Source: Emticicia sp040253585 (GTDB lineage Bacteria; Bacteroidota; Bacteroidia; Cytophagales; Spirosomataceae). Taken from it: a stretch of DNA of 64,000 bases. This document shows, piece by piece, positions 54,531-63,685 of this stretch (position 1 is its first letter; the number at the start of each line of letters is the position of its first letter). A program made the translations under genes and the position numbers. The stretch covers positions 310,001 to 374,000 of the forward strand of contig NZ_JBELAU010000005.1 in NCBI RefSeq assembly GCF_040253585.1. The letters run 5' to 3'. The notes below the pieces were generated by a model. That model was not told the origin of the DNA, searched no databases, and was given only the letters and a program-made list of their open reading frames with translations.

Positions 54531-54535
54531 AATAA

Positions 54536-57500
54536 TTAGAGGTTAGATTTTTCTTCTGCATCAAAAGCTGCGGCAACTGCATCCTGAATTTCATGTAATG
54601 AAACCCCCGTAGGTTTTTCCTTAATACTGCTCAAAATCGGGTTGGTTGTGCTCGCAATCAGCTCTATTAGTTGCGTAATTGCCATCGCAGTATTTGCCTG
54701 ATTTTCTTTCATTTCTTCAAATAGCTGAAAGCTCCGAGCCGTCACCGCCCTACTTTCGTCCATGCCTGAGCCAAAATTATAGTTCGGGTCGCCATTACCA
54801 TTTGCGTAGTATCCACGCAAACTAAAAGGCTCTAAATAATTGATGTACGAACCACCTTCGCCAAACACCCCACCCGACTTAAATATCCTTGCACCGTTTT
54901 TGTGCAGCGAGCTGTGCATCAGCTGATCAATCACATCCTTATTATTAGCATACGTCAATTTGCTCAAAATCATAATCGGTTCTTTGCCCTCCATTTCGCC
55001 CAGGTATTCACCAGTGCGTTTATCCCAAAGACCAATTCCACCATCAGCGTGCGACGACCCCTCAGGCACACCCGCATTTTTGATAATCGTACCTTTTTCA
55101 AACTGAGGTCCACCATCACCACCACTATTATTCACCGGCTCCTGATTCACCTGAGGCGGAGAAGAAGGGGCAGCCGAACCAGCCAATTCAGCGGGTGGTT
55201 CTTCGGCTTCCATCAATTCAATTTTTGCGTCGGCATACCTCTGAGCTAAATAAGCAGAAGGCAAACCCAAAATACCCATCGTTCCCATGGTTTTCACAAA
55301 GGCAGCTCCAGCCTCCAATCTTGCCATTTTTATCGAAGCTTTTTTCTGCTGATACCAAAGCTCAAGTTTCTTTTTTCTCAATTCTTCATTCGCAGAAGCT
55401 TCAATTGCACTAACACCACTTTCATATTCTGCCTTAGAAATCAAACCCTGGTCATATTTCTCTTTCCAAGCCGCAAGCTGATTTTTCTTATTATCATTTA
55501 TACGCTTTTCTTCCTTCTTGAAAGCCACTTCGGCTTCCAAACTCTGAGTTTTGTAATAATTGCCAACGGCTTCAACCATTGAATCAAAAATCTGCATAAC
55601 TGCTACAGCTACAGCATTGAACTCAGCCGCCGATTTTTTCATTTTCTCGTCAGTCCCCGCAAACATATTCACCATGCTCGTACTAAAAGCTTGGTAATTC
55701 CCTTCAAGCATAGCCTTAATAGCATTCGAGGCATTCGAGGCAAAATCCGCAATGGCCGCACTGGCGGCTTGGGCATTTGCTTTTGCTTCTTCGGTATTCG
55801 CATCCATCAGCGATTTCCAAGCAGCTTTCAAATTGCCAAAAACTCCGAGCTTACTTTGCTCTAAATCTTTGTCAATCGCCTTAGAATCCGCCGAGTACTT
55901 CTCATCAAGTCGCTTTTTCTCCGCAATTTCCCATTCTTTTATTTGCTTAATCTGTGCAGCAGTCAGATTTGTATTGCTGAGCTTTTCAGTAGCAATCTTT
56001 CTAAGATTTGCCACTTCTTCTTCATACTCGATGCGAAGCAATTCCCTTTGCAAAATCAATCGAGCAGTATTACCAAGATTTTCTTGCTTCAAAGCATCTT
56101 CAATGGTGCGTTTTTTCGACTCAGTAAGCATCTTTTCTATATCCTCACTGTTCTTTTTCTCACGCTCCTTTGCCGTATCCTGAATCTTTTTCAGCTCAGC
56201 ATCATACCACAAATCAATCACTTTCAAGCCTTCGGCAAATTTCGTTTGGTCGGTGGTCAGCTTCTTGAGCTGCTCAAACTTCGCATTATATTTCGCCTGC
56301 AAACTCCTGGTCTCACGAGTGCGTTCATCAGTGTCCAGCTCCTCCAAAAACTTCTGATATTCTTCCTGGCGTTTACGCTCTTTTTCATCAGCATCTTCCT
56401 TAATTTTATCAAGTTTGGCTTGATGGTTTTTTTCTGCAGTTTCAAAATATTGCTGCTTCAAAGCGTTATTTGCCTTAGATTTTTCTATACCCGCAACCTC
56501 ACGTCTATACCTGGCATTTTCTGCTGCAACTTGCCTATCAGTTTCGTTTTTGATAGCAGCTATCTGCATATCTTCTATCTTAGTAGTGAGCTCAGAATTT
56601 GCCTTTGCCCGCTCGTCAGCACTCTTTTTTGCCTGTTTTATCTGCTCTTTAGTAAGCGAATCCGCCATCTGTTTTTGCTGGTCGGTGCTTTGCTGAGTAG
56701 TCTTGGTTACATTATCGGTATGCTTTTTCGTCTGAGTTTCAGCCTCCTTATGTCCAGATTTGAGAGCATCGTTATAGCCTTGCATCGCAGATTTGCCAAC
56801 ATCCGAAAAACCATTCTTGATTTTGTTCCAAACCGTTGAGAAATCAAGGTCCAAAACTGCCTTACTTACATCCCAAATCAACGAAACTAAACCTTTGAAA
56901 GCTCCCCACAAAAATCCAACCGTGGTCCGAACACTCTCAAATTTATTATATGCCCAGACAAGCCCACCAACCAAAGCCGCCAAAGCAGCTACAACCAACC
57001 CGATCGGGTTCGCACTCATGGCCGCATTAAGCAACCATTGAGCCGCTGCCGATGCCTTAGTAGCAATCGACCGACCTTCTTCGGCAGCTGCATGAGCAAG
57101 AGCCGAAGCCGCAGCAGCAATATTGGCAGCATTCAAACTCACAAGAGCCACACCAAAACCGATGAAAAGTTCTTTGTTCTCGATGATAAATTTCGGCAAA
57201 GCAACCAAAGCCGCACCAAGCCCCATCAAACCTTTCACAACTGCCAAAACTATCGGCAATAAAGCTGTACCCAGTTCCACAGAAAACTGAGTCACAACCT
57301 TTTCCACCTTCGCCAATTCGGCAGCAGCATTCTGATTTTTTTTGTTGAATTCTTCTGTCAAACTCGTACCTTCGGCCATTGCTTTTGCTGCAAATTCCTG
57401 CTTTTGCCTTACGATATCAGTTTGATTCGAGAGCAAAGACATAACCTTTGTAGCTTCTTGTGACTTAATACCAATCGAATCAAGCCTACTTGCCAATTCA

Positions 57501-58666
57501 GTGTTAGAAAGCCCTTTGAAGTGTTGAGCAAGTTGTAATAAAAATTCATTAGGATTAGTATTAATGAGCTGCTTCACTTCCTTGGTACTTAGGTCCATTT
57601 CCTTAGCAAAGTCCTTAGCACTTTTTGAAGCTGTCAATAAAATATTACTCGTACCACTGGCAGCAATATCCGCAGTAAGTCCAAGCTCCTCAAATGCAGC
57701 ACCCAAGCCCATCGTTTCAGTAATCTGTGGGCTTAGGTCACCGAGTTGTCCCATACGTGCGGTAAAATCCGAAATCACTGGAGCGGTTGCCGAGCCTGAT
57801 GACCCTAATGCATTAAGGGCTGAACCAATATCGTTGATGGCTTCACCAGCCTTCATATCCTTCGTTTCCTTGAATAACTTTTGAAGTGTACCCAATTCCT
57901 TTCCTACCTGCTCTGCTCCACCCTTAAACTCATCACCCAAGGCAACAACCGCCTTATCAACAGATTCCACAAACCCCAAAACTTCGTCTTTTGCCACACC
58001 AAGCTGTCCACCAACTTTTGCAATATCAAGCAAAGCTTCTTTGGCTGTTCGAGTATCAATATCATCTATACTATCCGATAACTCCTTTACTTCATCGGTT
58101 GTCATGTTTGCAGCCTTCTCAATATCGCTCATCGCATCGCTGGCTTCGGCTGCGGCTTTGACTGATTTTACACCAAAATCTACAACTTCTTCAATTGCAT
58201 TTTCGAGCGTCACAGCTGCAAAAGCACCCGCAAAAGCACCTTTGAAAGATGTCCAAACACCTTCTTGCTCCTTTGCCTGCCCCTTTATTTTGTCCATATT
58301 TTTAGAAGTCGCATCCATGGCAACTTCTACATCCGCAATTTCCTTGAGCTTCGCAATCCATTCATCACTCCCCGTTTTCAAGTCCCCCAACTGGCGAGTA
58401 AGGTAAGTTTTCAAAGCTTTCATTTCGTTCAATGAAGCATTCGCAAGGTCCAAATTTCTCGTTTGGTCCTTGATTTCTACATTCACATCACGCTGAAGTT
58501 TTTTCCATTCTCGCCATTCATCGGTGCCTTTTTGACCGTTGAGTTCGAGCAATTTGAGTTCGGAGTTTACATCTTTTAGCCCCGATTTGAGAGAAACAAT
58601 AGATTTTTCGGCTTCATCGCCCAAAATTTCGAGCCGTAATCGGGCTACATCGTTAAGACCTGCCAT
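54536..58666 (-). CDS. Phage tail tape measure protein
   Basis: A 1376-residue protein from MAGLNDVARL. The frame is open up to 58795, but those residues span two hairpins and look non-coding. A coiled-coil N-terminus, a TP901-like core (about 95-440, ADAMSDIEKAANMTTDEVKELSDSI...GAEQVGKELGTLQKLF), hydrophobic Ala/Val-rich segments (about 460-560), a long Lys/Glu coiled coil (about 630-960) and a Gly-containing C-terminus give the tape measure layout. At the usual 1.5 angstrom per residue it predicts a tail near 200 nm, so a long-tailed phage. Confidence 0.88.
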   Translation of the reverse strand: MAGLNDVARLRLEILGDEAEKSIVSLKSGLKDVNSELKLLELNGQKGTDEWREWKKLQRDVNVEIKDQTRNLDLANASLNEMKALKTYLTRQLGDLKTGSDEWIAKLKEIADVEVAMDATSKNMDKIKGQAKEQEGVWTSFKGAFAGAFAAVTLENAIEEVVDFGVKSVKAAAEASDAMSDIEKAANMTTDEVKELSDSIDDIDTRTAKEALLDIAKVGGQLGVAKDEVLGFVESVDKAVVALGDEFKGGAEQVGKELGTLQKLFKETKDMKAGEAINDIGSALNALGSSGSATAPVISDFTARMGQLGDLSPQITETMGLGAAFEELGLTADIAASGTSNILLTASKSAKDFAKEMDLSTKEVKQLINTNPNEFLLQLAQHFKGLSNTELASRLDSIGIKSQEATKVMSLLSNQTDIVRQKQEFAAKAMAEGTSLTEEFNKKNQNAAAELAKVEKVVTQFSVELGTALLPIVLAVVKGLMGLGAALVALPKFIIENKELFIGFGVALVSLNAANIAAAASALAHAAAEEGRSIATKASAAAQWLLNAAMSANPIGLVVAALAALVGGLVWAYNKFESVRTTVGFLWGAFKGLVSLIWDVSKAVLDLDFSTVWNKIKNGFSDVGKSAMQGYNDALKSGHKEAETQTKKHTDNVTKTTQQSTDQQKQMADSLTKEQIKQAKKSADERAKANSELTTKIEDMQIAAIKNETDRQVAAENARYRREVAGIEKSKANNALKQQYFETAEKNHQAKLDKIKEDADEKERKRQEEYQKFLEELDTDERTRETRSLQAKYNAKFEQLKKLTTDQTKFAEGLKVIDLWYDAELKKIQDTAKEREKKNSEDIEKMLTESKKRTIEDALKQENLGNTARLILQRELLRIEYEEEVANLRKIATEKLSNTNLTAAQIKQIKEWEIAEKKRLDEKYSADSKAIDKDLEQSKLGVFGNLKAAWKSLMDANTEEAKANAQAASAAIADFASNASNAIKAMLEGNYQAFSTSMVNMFAGTDEKMKKSAAEFNAVAVAVMQIFDSMVEAVGNYYKTQSLEAEVAFKKEEKRINDNKKNQLAAWKEKYDQGLISKAEYESGVSAIEASANEELRKKKLELWYQQKKASIKMARLEAGAAFVKTMGTMGILGLPSAYLAQRYADAKIELMEAEEPPAELAGSAAPSSPPQVNQEPVNNSGGDGGPQFEKGTIIKNAGVPEGSSHADGGIGLWDKRTGEYLGEMEGKEPIMILSKLTYANNKDVIDQLMHSSLHKNGARIFKSGGVFGEGGSYINYLEPFSLRGYYANGNGDPNYNFGSGMDESRAVTARSFQLFEEMKENQANTAMAITQLIELIASTTNPILSSIKEKPTGVSLHEIQDAVAAAFDAEEKSNL

Positions 58667-58677
58667 GTGGATTTTAC

Positions 58678-58714
58678 AAAAAAAGGTACGATGCGAATTT
58701 GCACCGTACCTTTT
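58678..58714 (-). terminator. Terminator-like hairpin touching the tape measure start
   Basis: On the minus strand AAAAGGTACG and CGTACCTTTT (10 bp, perfect, loop with a further GTGC/GCAT pairing), followed by a T run, ends about 12 nt before the ATG at 58666. Confidence 0.75.
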
Positions 58715-58744
58715 AAGTCTCACAGGACAGAAGTTTATACACAA

Positions 58745-58776
58745 AACGCCCTCCAACGTCATATTTGGAGGGCGTT
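58745..58776 (-). terminator. Second hairpin upstream of the tape measure gene
   Basis: Perfect 12-bp arms AACGCCCTCCAA / TTGGAGGGCGTT with an 8-nt loop and TTTT on the minus strand. Confidence 0.7.
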
Positions 58777-58886
58777 CAAATATCTGGGGTTCCAACTTTC
58801 GTTAGCCGAAATGTCTGCGGGAGCGGCTCACGTTGTTAGCACGCACTCCCTTGAATTTCGTCAAACTACTGGTTGGAAAAAGAAAA

Positions 58887-59468
58887 CTACATATACAATT
58901 CTTTGCTAATTTCTTTGTGTTCTGGAATATCTTGCTTAATAAATTCTGAAATGGTGGAGCGTGTTTGCGAGAACAAACGATTTTTGAATTGTCCACTTTG
59001 CTTGGAAATGTCTATTCCGTTTTCATCGAACCATCTTACGGAACAATGCCAAAAGTTTGAGTTTGTGGGTGTATGAAGAACTTTACAAAAGGCTTGAAAA
59101 TTATCATTGCTCTTTTTATATGGTACTACATGACCATCTAAATCACTAATTTTAAGAAAAAAATAGCTCCTATCAGTTTTGTAACTAAAATCTTTCTCAA
59201 AAACAGGCATCTTTACATCGGTATTCTCAACCCAGTAATCTATAAAGTAAGAAAAATCTTCACATTCTTTTTTAAATTCTATTTGCAAGTCTTTTATTTT
59301 GAAAGTCCCAAGTAAGTTAGTGGACAAATCTTGCATGTGTCCACTCGGAACTTCTTCGCTTTTTAAATGACCTGTTTCTGTATCAAGATAATCCGAAGTT
59401 TTTGTATGACGAACTAAATAATAATTACTTAATGATGTTATTTTCTTGAAACTTCTTTTTGGTAACAA
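58887..59468 (-). CDS. Hypothetical protein, third gene of TIGR04255-type trio
   Basis: I do not recognise this protein (about 193 residues). It is soluble with no signal, and has SYFFLKISDLDGHVVPYKKSNDNFQAF and a charged C-terminus. The start is uncertain: the frame is open to an ATG at 59612, but that overlaps the preceding gene by 128 nt, no in-frame ATG follows for 90 codons, and the ATG near 59484 is in another frame. I use a TTG at 59468. AT-rich and unlike the phage genes in base composition, so cargo. Confidence 0.55.
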   Translation of the reverse strand: MLPKRSFKKITSLSNYYLVRHTKTSDYLDTETGHLKSEEVPSGHMQDLSTNLLGTFKIKDLQIEFKKECEDFSYFIDYWVENTDVKMPVFEKDFSYKTDRSYFFLKISDLDGHVVPYKKSNDNFQAFCKVLHTPTNSNFWHCSVRWFDENGIDISKQSGQFKNRLFSQTRSTISEFIKQDIPEHKEISKELYM

Positions 59469-59484
59469 TATCTGAGGATATTCA

Positions 59485-60060
59485 TTATGCTTGCTGTCCT
59501 TTTTGAATAAAATTTTGCTTAAAGTCTTTAATAGTATCCGAAAAGTTACCACCAAATGAATATATATTTTTCTTGTCTTTGTATATGTTGATGACTGTTT
59601 CTGCGTAATCATCTATTTCGTTTTCAAAAAATAAATCAATGTATAAATTAAAATCTGTGCATTTTGCAGTAAATAAAATACTCTTATCTTCTGTTATTTC
59701 AATACTAACTCCATGTGGGTCGCATTCAACAATATTTGAAATTACAGCTAACACACAAAATTCAATAGTTTCGTAATCAATTCCCTTTAAAAAATTACTT
59801 TTAAGGCTATATAATGAATCGAATTTCTTTCTTAAAGAAATAGCTTTATTATGAATCTTACTTTCATTTAAATAATGGATAATCTCTTCTTCAAAGATGT
59901 CATTATTTTTGATTTGGACAGGATATTTAGAGTTTAAAATACTATTATCTTTCCAAACCTCTTCTTTACTTGCACAGGAAACCTTTGCAATACTAATGGT
60001 ATTGCGAAAATAATCTCTTTCGAGATTATCAAAAGTTTGAGGAATGTCTGCTGCTATCAT
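59485..60060 (-). CDS. Hypothetical protein, second gene of TIGR04255-type trio
   Basis: A 191-residue soluble protein of unknown family. The C-terminal half (HGVSIEITEDKSILFTAKCTDFNLYIDLFFEN...IYSFGGN) looks like a beta-sheet domain, similar in style to partner proteins seen beside TIGR04255 genes. It follows the TIGR04255-type gene by 15 bp and precedes the third gene closely, indicating one operon. Confidence 0.65.
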   Translation of the reverse strand: MIAADIPQTFDNLERDYFRNTISIAKVSCASKEEVWKDNSILNSKYPVQIKNNDIFEEEIIHYLNESKIHNKAISLRKKFDSLYSLKSNFLKGIDYETIEFCVLAVISNIVECDPHGVSIEITEDKSILFTAKCTDFNLYIDLFFENEIDDYAETVINIYKDKKNIYSFGGNFSDTIKDFKQNFIQKGQQA

Positions 60061-60075
60061 TTGTGTATATAGATT

Positions 60076-60822
60076 TTAATAAATAGGATTGAGACTATCT
60101 ATGTACGCTTGAGTCAATGTCTTAAAATAAGTTTTCTTTTCTAAGGTATGTGCATTATCAATTAATTCATAAAGGAAATATAAATTATTTGTTCTTATCT
60201 TGTCATTTGTAACAGCAATGTCTATTACAGATAGAAATTCATTGCTATTTGGATTTTGGGCATTAGATAACTTATTGGCAATATTAATGATAATGTTATA
60301 CACCTCAGAATGTAAAACTTTTCTGTAATTTGAACTAATATCTTGAAAGTCGAAATGATTTGTTAAATCAACTCTTACGATGTCAGTTAAATCAATATTC
60401 TGAAAATGACTAATATATCTTAATTGAATACTGTTATATCTAATAATATGACCTAATTCAGAAAATAGCTCTAATACTTTTTTAACTTCTGGCATATAAA
60501 TATCCCAAGAAGGATATGAATCAAGGCAGTTGAAAATAATTGTATATGGTCTTAGTTGTATTTTAATGACATTGTTAAAAAGTACCCATTCTTCTGAACC
60601 AAAACCTAATGTAACTCCGTTACCAGATGGTTGTTCTGTAAACTCAATTACTGGATTCTGCGGATTAGGGGGTGTTAAAGGTAATATGTAATTACTTTTC
60701 TTTGTTAAAATATCATAGAATTTCCCCAATAAGATTTGATATGGTATATTAGAAGTATAATTTAAAAGCAATATAGAATCTTTGATTCTATCGGGTGTAA
60801 TTTTTTTTGGCGTTCTGTTCAT
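60076..60822 (-). CDS. TIGR04255-family protein
   Basis: A 248-residue protein with the TIGR04255 pattern: IIFNCLDSYPSWDIYMPEVKKVLELFSELGHIIRYNSIQLRYISHF and C-terminal KTYFKTLTQAYIDSLNPIY. The family function is unknown, though members are frequent in accessory and phage-defence regions. First gene of a three-gene minus-strand unit inserted in the prophage. Confidence 0.7.
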   Translation of the reverse strand: MNRTPKKITPDRIKDSILLLNYTSNIPYQILLGKFYDILTKKSNYILPLTPPNPQNPVIEFTEQPSGNGVTLGFGSEEWVLFNNVIKIQLRPYTIIFNCLDSYPSWDIYMPEVKKVLELFSELGHIIRYNSIQLRYISHFQNIDLTDIVRVDLTNHFDFQDISSNYRKVLHSEVYNIIINIANKLSNAQNPNSNEFLSVIDIAVTNDKIRTNNLYFLYELIDNAHTLEKKTYFKTLTQAYIDSLNPIY

Positions 60823-61349
60823 TAGATTAATAATCCTAATATTTGCCTTTGCAATTAAGGCACAATTTAACTACTATGCAAAATATTTAACTAAAATTAA
60901 GAGAAAATGTTAGTAAACGGTTAAATTAAACCATTCTTTAGTTGATTTATGATAACAATATTTAACACCTAACTATCAAACTGTTATAATTAGCGAATTA
61001 TGTGCCAAGTTTTTGCCGACATTTCCAATGCGTGGTATTCAATCAACTTCGTTCCGACAAATAAATTTACTTGCATTTCTATTTCTTTTTTCAGACATTA
61101 GTTTGCAGATTTGGTCACCGACAGGATGAATGAGCAAATTCTACGCATCTTTTTGTCCTTAGCACTTTTCTATCTTGGTGACACTCAGAAATCGTGGTAC
61201 TCAACAATCCGAAATTCCAACGCTAAATATGGCGGAAACACTTGATATTATAAAATTTAACACAAAAATCAAACCCCAGCATCACACCATAATGGTCGTT
61301 GGAAGTGAACAATGCAAAGGAGCAGTATAAATTTCAATAAAACACATAC
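60823..61349. other. 527-bp region between the two cargo modules
   Basis: No credible gene on either strand. It must hold promoters for both divergent modules. It includes the 10-mer ATAATTAGCG at 60986-60995, which recurs after the second module (63043-63052), and a GTCACC/GGTGAC pair of doubtful meaning. The stretch 61000-61330 is less AT-rich than the modules and may be decayed sequence. Confidence 0.6.
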
Positions 61350-62408
61350 ATGAATAGTCAAGAAAGTTTATTAAACAAATTAGAATATACTAGAAACAGT
61401 TTAAGTACAGATAGACTTGATATGTCTTTTGGTGAGATAATGAGTATGTATGATAGAAACGAAATAATTATCGACCCAGAATTTCAAAGACTATTTAGAT
61501 GGAGCATTTATCAACAAACAAGATTTATTGAATCCCTATTATTAGGTATTCCAATTCCTCCAATTTTTGTTGCTGAAGACGAACATGGTAGGTGGGAATT
61601 AGTTGATGGTTTACAGAGAATTTCAACAATATTTTCTTTTTTTGGAATATTAAAAAGTTTACCTGACAAAAACGACTGGATTTTAGAAAAAGGTGAACTA
61701 ATTCCCGAATTTGAAAATTTTGCGTGTAAGGATTTACCATTGAAATTACAGTTAAATATCAAAAGAGCAGTTTGTAGAATTGAAATAGTTAAGTGGAATA
61801 GCAAATATGATATGAGATATGAACTATTCAATAGATTAAACACAGGTGGTGCAAGTTTAACAGACCAAGAAATTAGAAATTGTATTTTTAGAGGTATTTC
61901 AAACAAATTTAACTTATTCCTAAGTGAAGAAGCTCATAATCAAGGATTTATAGATTTAATAGGACCAACAGAAAAACAAATTGAGGAGCTATATCTTGAT
62001 GAGTTAGTTTTAAGATTTTGTTCACTCTATAAAAATTCTGATAATATTAGGGAGAACATATCACAACACATGACTAGTTTCATGAAGAATATAGTTAGTC
62101 AGCCTGAAAAAATAGATGATTTTAAAAATATTTTTAATAGAACTATAAACTTAATTAAGCCTATTGGGAAAGAAGCATTTAGAGGGACAAATAATGTCTT
62201 ATCAACAAGCTTATATGACGGTATTACTATTGGAATAGCTCAAAATATTGATAAACTTGAACTTCTTCCAACTCCATATCTAATTGAAAAAATTAATAAA
62301 TTGAAATCTGATGATGAATTTAAAAAAGCATCTGGTTCTGCTTCCAATAGTAAAACTCGAATTCTGAAAAGACTTGTAGTAGCAAATGAACTTTTTGAAA
62401 AAGATTGA
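61350..62408 (+). CDS. DUF262 (ParB/GmrS-like) protein
   Basis: A 352-residue DUF262 protein: IIDPEFQRLFRWSIYQQTRFIESLLLGIPIPPIFVAED and WELVDGLQRISTIFSFF, with the DGxQR motif of this ParB-like nuclease/NTPase fold, and LFNRLNTGGASLTDQEIRNC. The HNH (DUF1524) domain of full GmrSD enzymes is absent. DUF262 proteins occur widely in restriction and defence loci. Three bases separate it from the HEPN gene. Confidence 0.88.
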   Translation: MNSQESLLNKLEYTRNSLSTDRLDMSFGEIMSMYDRNEIIIDPEFQRLFRWSIYQQTRFIESLLLGIPIPPIFVAEDEHGRWELVDGLQRISTIFSFFGILKSLPDKNDWILEKGELIPEFENFACKDLPLKLQLNIKRAVCRIEIVKWNSKYDMRYELFNRLNTGGASLTDQEIRNCIFRGISNKFNLFLSEEAHNQGFIDLIGPTEKQIEELYLDELVLRFCSLYKNSDNIRENISQHMTSFMKNIVSQPEKIDDFKNIFNRTINLIKPIGKEAFRGTNNVLSTSLYDGITIGIAQNIDKLELLPTPYLIEKINKLKSDDEFKKASGSASNSKTRILKRLVVANELFEKD

Positions 62409-62411
62409 TTT

Positions 62412-63038
62412 ATGGAAATTATAATATCTGAAATTCAAGAAGACATCAAATGGAGAGTTAATGAAATAACAACACTTAAAACAATTCCTTTGAGGTATAA
62501 TCTACAAAATAACCATCAAAATAGTATAATTATTTATTCAATTCCTGCGTATTATGCTCTTTGGGAAGGATATTTAAAGAACTCATTTGAATTGTTGACA
62601 AATTATATAAACAAATTAGAGTTAGATTATAGTACCGTAAACGTTAACCTATTAACGCATGCAATTGAGAACAGATGCAATTTGGGAAATGAACGCAAAC
62701 ATTTTGATAAAAAAATGAAATTAGTTGGTGTTTTAACACAATTTTATAAAGAACCTTTTAGGATAGAACAAGGTGTCCCAACAGAATCAAATGTAAATTT
62801 CAAAGTAACAAACAGAGTATTAGAAAGATTTTGCATTCAATCAATGGATAATAAATATGAAAAACCTTTAGATAGATTGTTATTATTTAGAAACAAAATT
62901 GCCCATGGAGAAAATTCAATTAAAGTAAAGAGGGAAGATATTGATGAGTTTTCTCTTTTAGTTGAAAATTTAATGTATGAAATTCTAATCTTAATTGAGA
63001 AATATATTGATTCTAAAGGCTATTTGATGAAAAAGTAA
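62412..63038 (+). CDS. HEPN-family (MAE_28990/MAE_18760-like) RNase
   Basis: A 208-residue mostly helical protein with IPAYYALWEGYLKNSFELL near the N-terminus and the HEPN catalytic motif RNKIAHG (Arg-x4-His) in RLLLFRNKIAHGENS. This matches the MAE_28990/MAE_18760 branch of HEPN proteins, ribonucleases or toxin-like partners. Translation is coupled to the DUF262 gene, predicting a two-protein toxin-antitoxin or phage-defence unit. Confidence 0.82.
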   Translation: MEIIISEIQEDIKWRVNEITTLKTIPLRYNLQNNHQNSIIIYSIPAYYALWEGYLKNSFELLTNYINKLELDYSTVNVNLLTHAIENRCNLGNERKHFDKKMKLVGVLTQFYKEPFRIEQGVPTESNVNFKVTNRVLERFCIQSMDNKYEKPLDRLLLFRNKIAHGENSIKVKREDIDEFSLLVENLMYEILILIEKYIDSKGYLMKK

Positions 63039-63118
63039 TTAGATAATTAGCGTATACAACTAAAATAGTTTGACAGTTTTTAGCTCAAAGGCACACCAAA
63101 GTAGAAAATTGAAGTTTT

Positions 63119-63595
63119 TCATAGTAAAGAATTAGGATTAACATAAACCACAGGCTTATAGCCTTGCCAAATACGATTTGTTACAGCCTCAAATCCATAT
63201 TCTTCAGGCCACAAATCCATCAAAAGCAACAAATTTCTTTCTCGCAACTGAGGCTCTGGGAAAGTAAACTGTAGTGGCTCAAAAACAGGCATAGCCCAAG
63301 GGCTTAATGATGGCCGTTTAAACTTAGGTCGTTGCCAATTATAATAAGCAGCTCTACCATGCTCCTTAATATATGCCTTCTTTTGCTTACGAGGCATTTT
63401 CCGTTTTGGCTGATATGATTTCATAAAATAATCAAGCATCGAAAAAGCTTTCCCCGATGCCCGACCACCAATAATTCCAAACTGCCGAAAAGCCTTCGAT
63501 AAATCTCTCATCGCATCAGTTCCTTGAGTACACTCAGCCAATTTCTTAGCTGCTTCTTCAATTTTAGTGAGTAGTCGGTCTTGTGTCTCGTTCAT
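63119..63595 (-). CDS. Phage hypothetical protein
   Basis: A 158-residue basic protein from MNETQDRLLTK (chosen over 63694, which runs through a hairpin). The N-terminal half is helical; the middle is very basic (YQPKRKMPRKQKKAYIKEH) and the C-terminus aromatic/Pro-rich. No known family. Its base composition matches the tail genes rather than the cargo, so the cargo modules appear inserted between this gene and the tape measure gene. Confidence 0.65.
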   Translation of the reverse strand: MNETQDRLLTKIEEAAKKLAECTQGTDAMRDLSKAFRQFGIIGGRASGKAFSMLDYFMKSYQPKRKMPRKQKKAYIKEHGRAAYYNWQRPKFKRPSLSPWAMPVFEPLQFTFPEPQLRERNLLLLMDLWPEEYGFEAVTNRIWQGYKPVVYVNPNSLL

Positions 63596-63663
63596 AACAA
63601 AATATAATTTGGAAAACCTGGTATAGCCACAATTCCAGAACAGAATAAAATTTGGCAATAAAT

Positions 63664-63685
63664 GCCCGAGCCATAAAGCTCGGGC
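63664..63685 (-). terminator. GC-rich hairpin
   Basis: GCCCGAGC / GCTCGGGC, 8 bp perfect with a 6-nt loop, followed on the minus strand by a poor T run. It lies in the gap between two phage genes. Confidence 0.55.

Noticed and set aside
54536..58795. Tape measure gene starting at 58795
   Set aside because: The extra 43 residues are encoded across two perfect hairpins and look non-coding; MAGLNDVARL at 58666 is a natural phage start.
58800..58845. Integron attC site suggested by GTTAGC motifs
   Set aside because: The two GTTAGC copies are direct, not inverted, so the attC hairpin cannot form, and no integron integrase is in the window.
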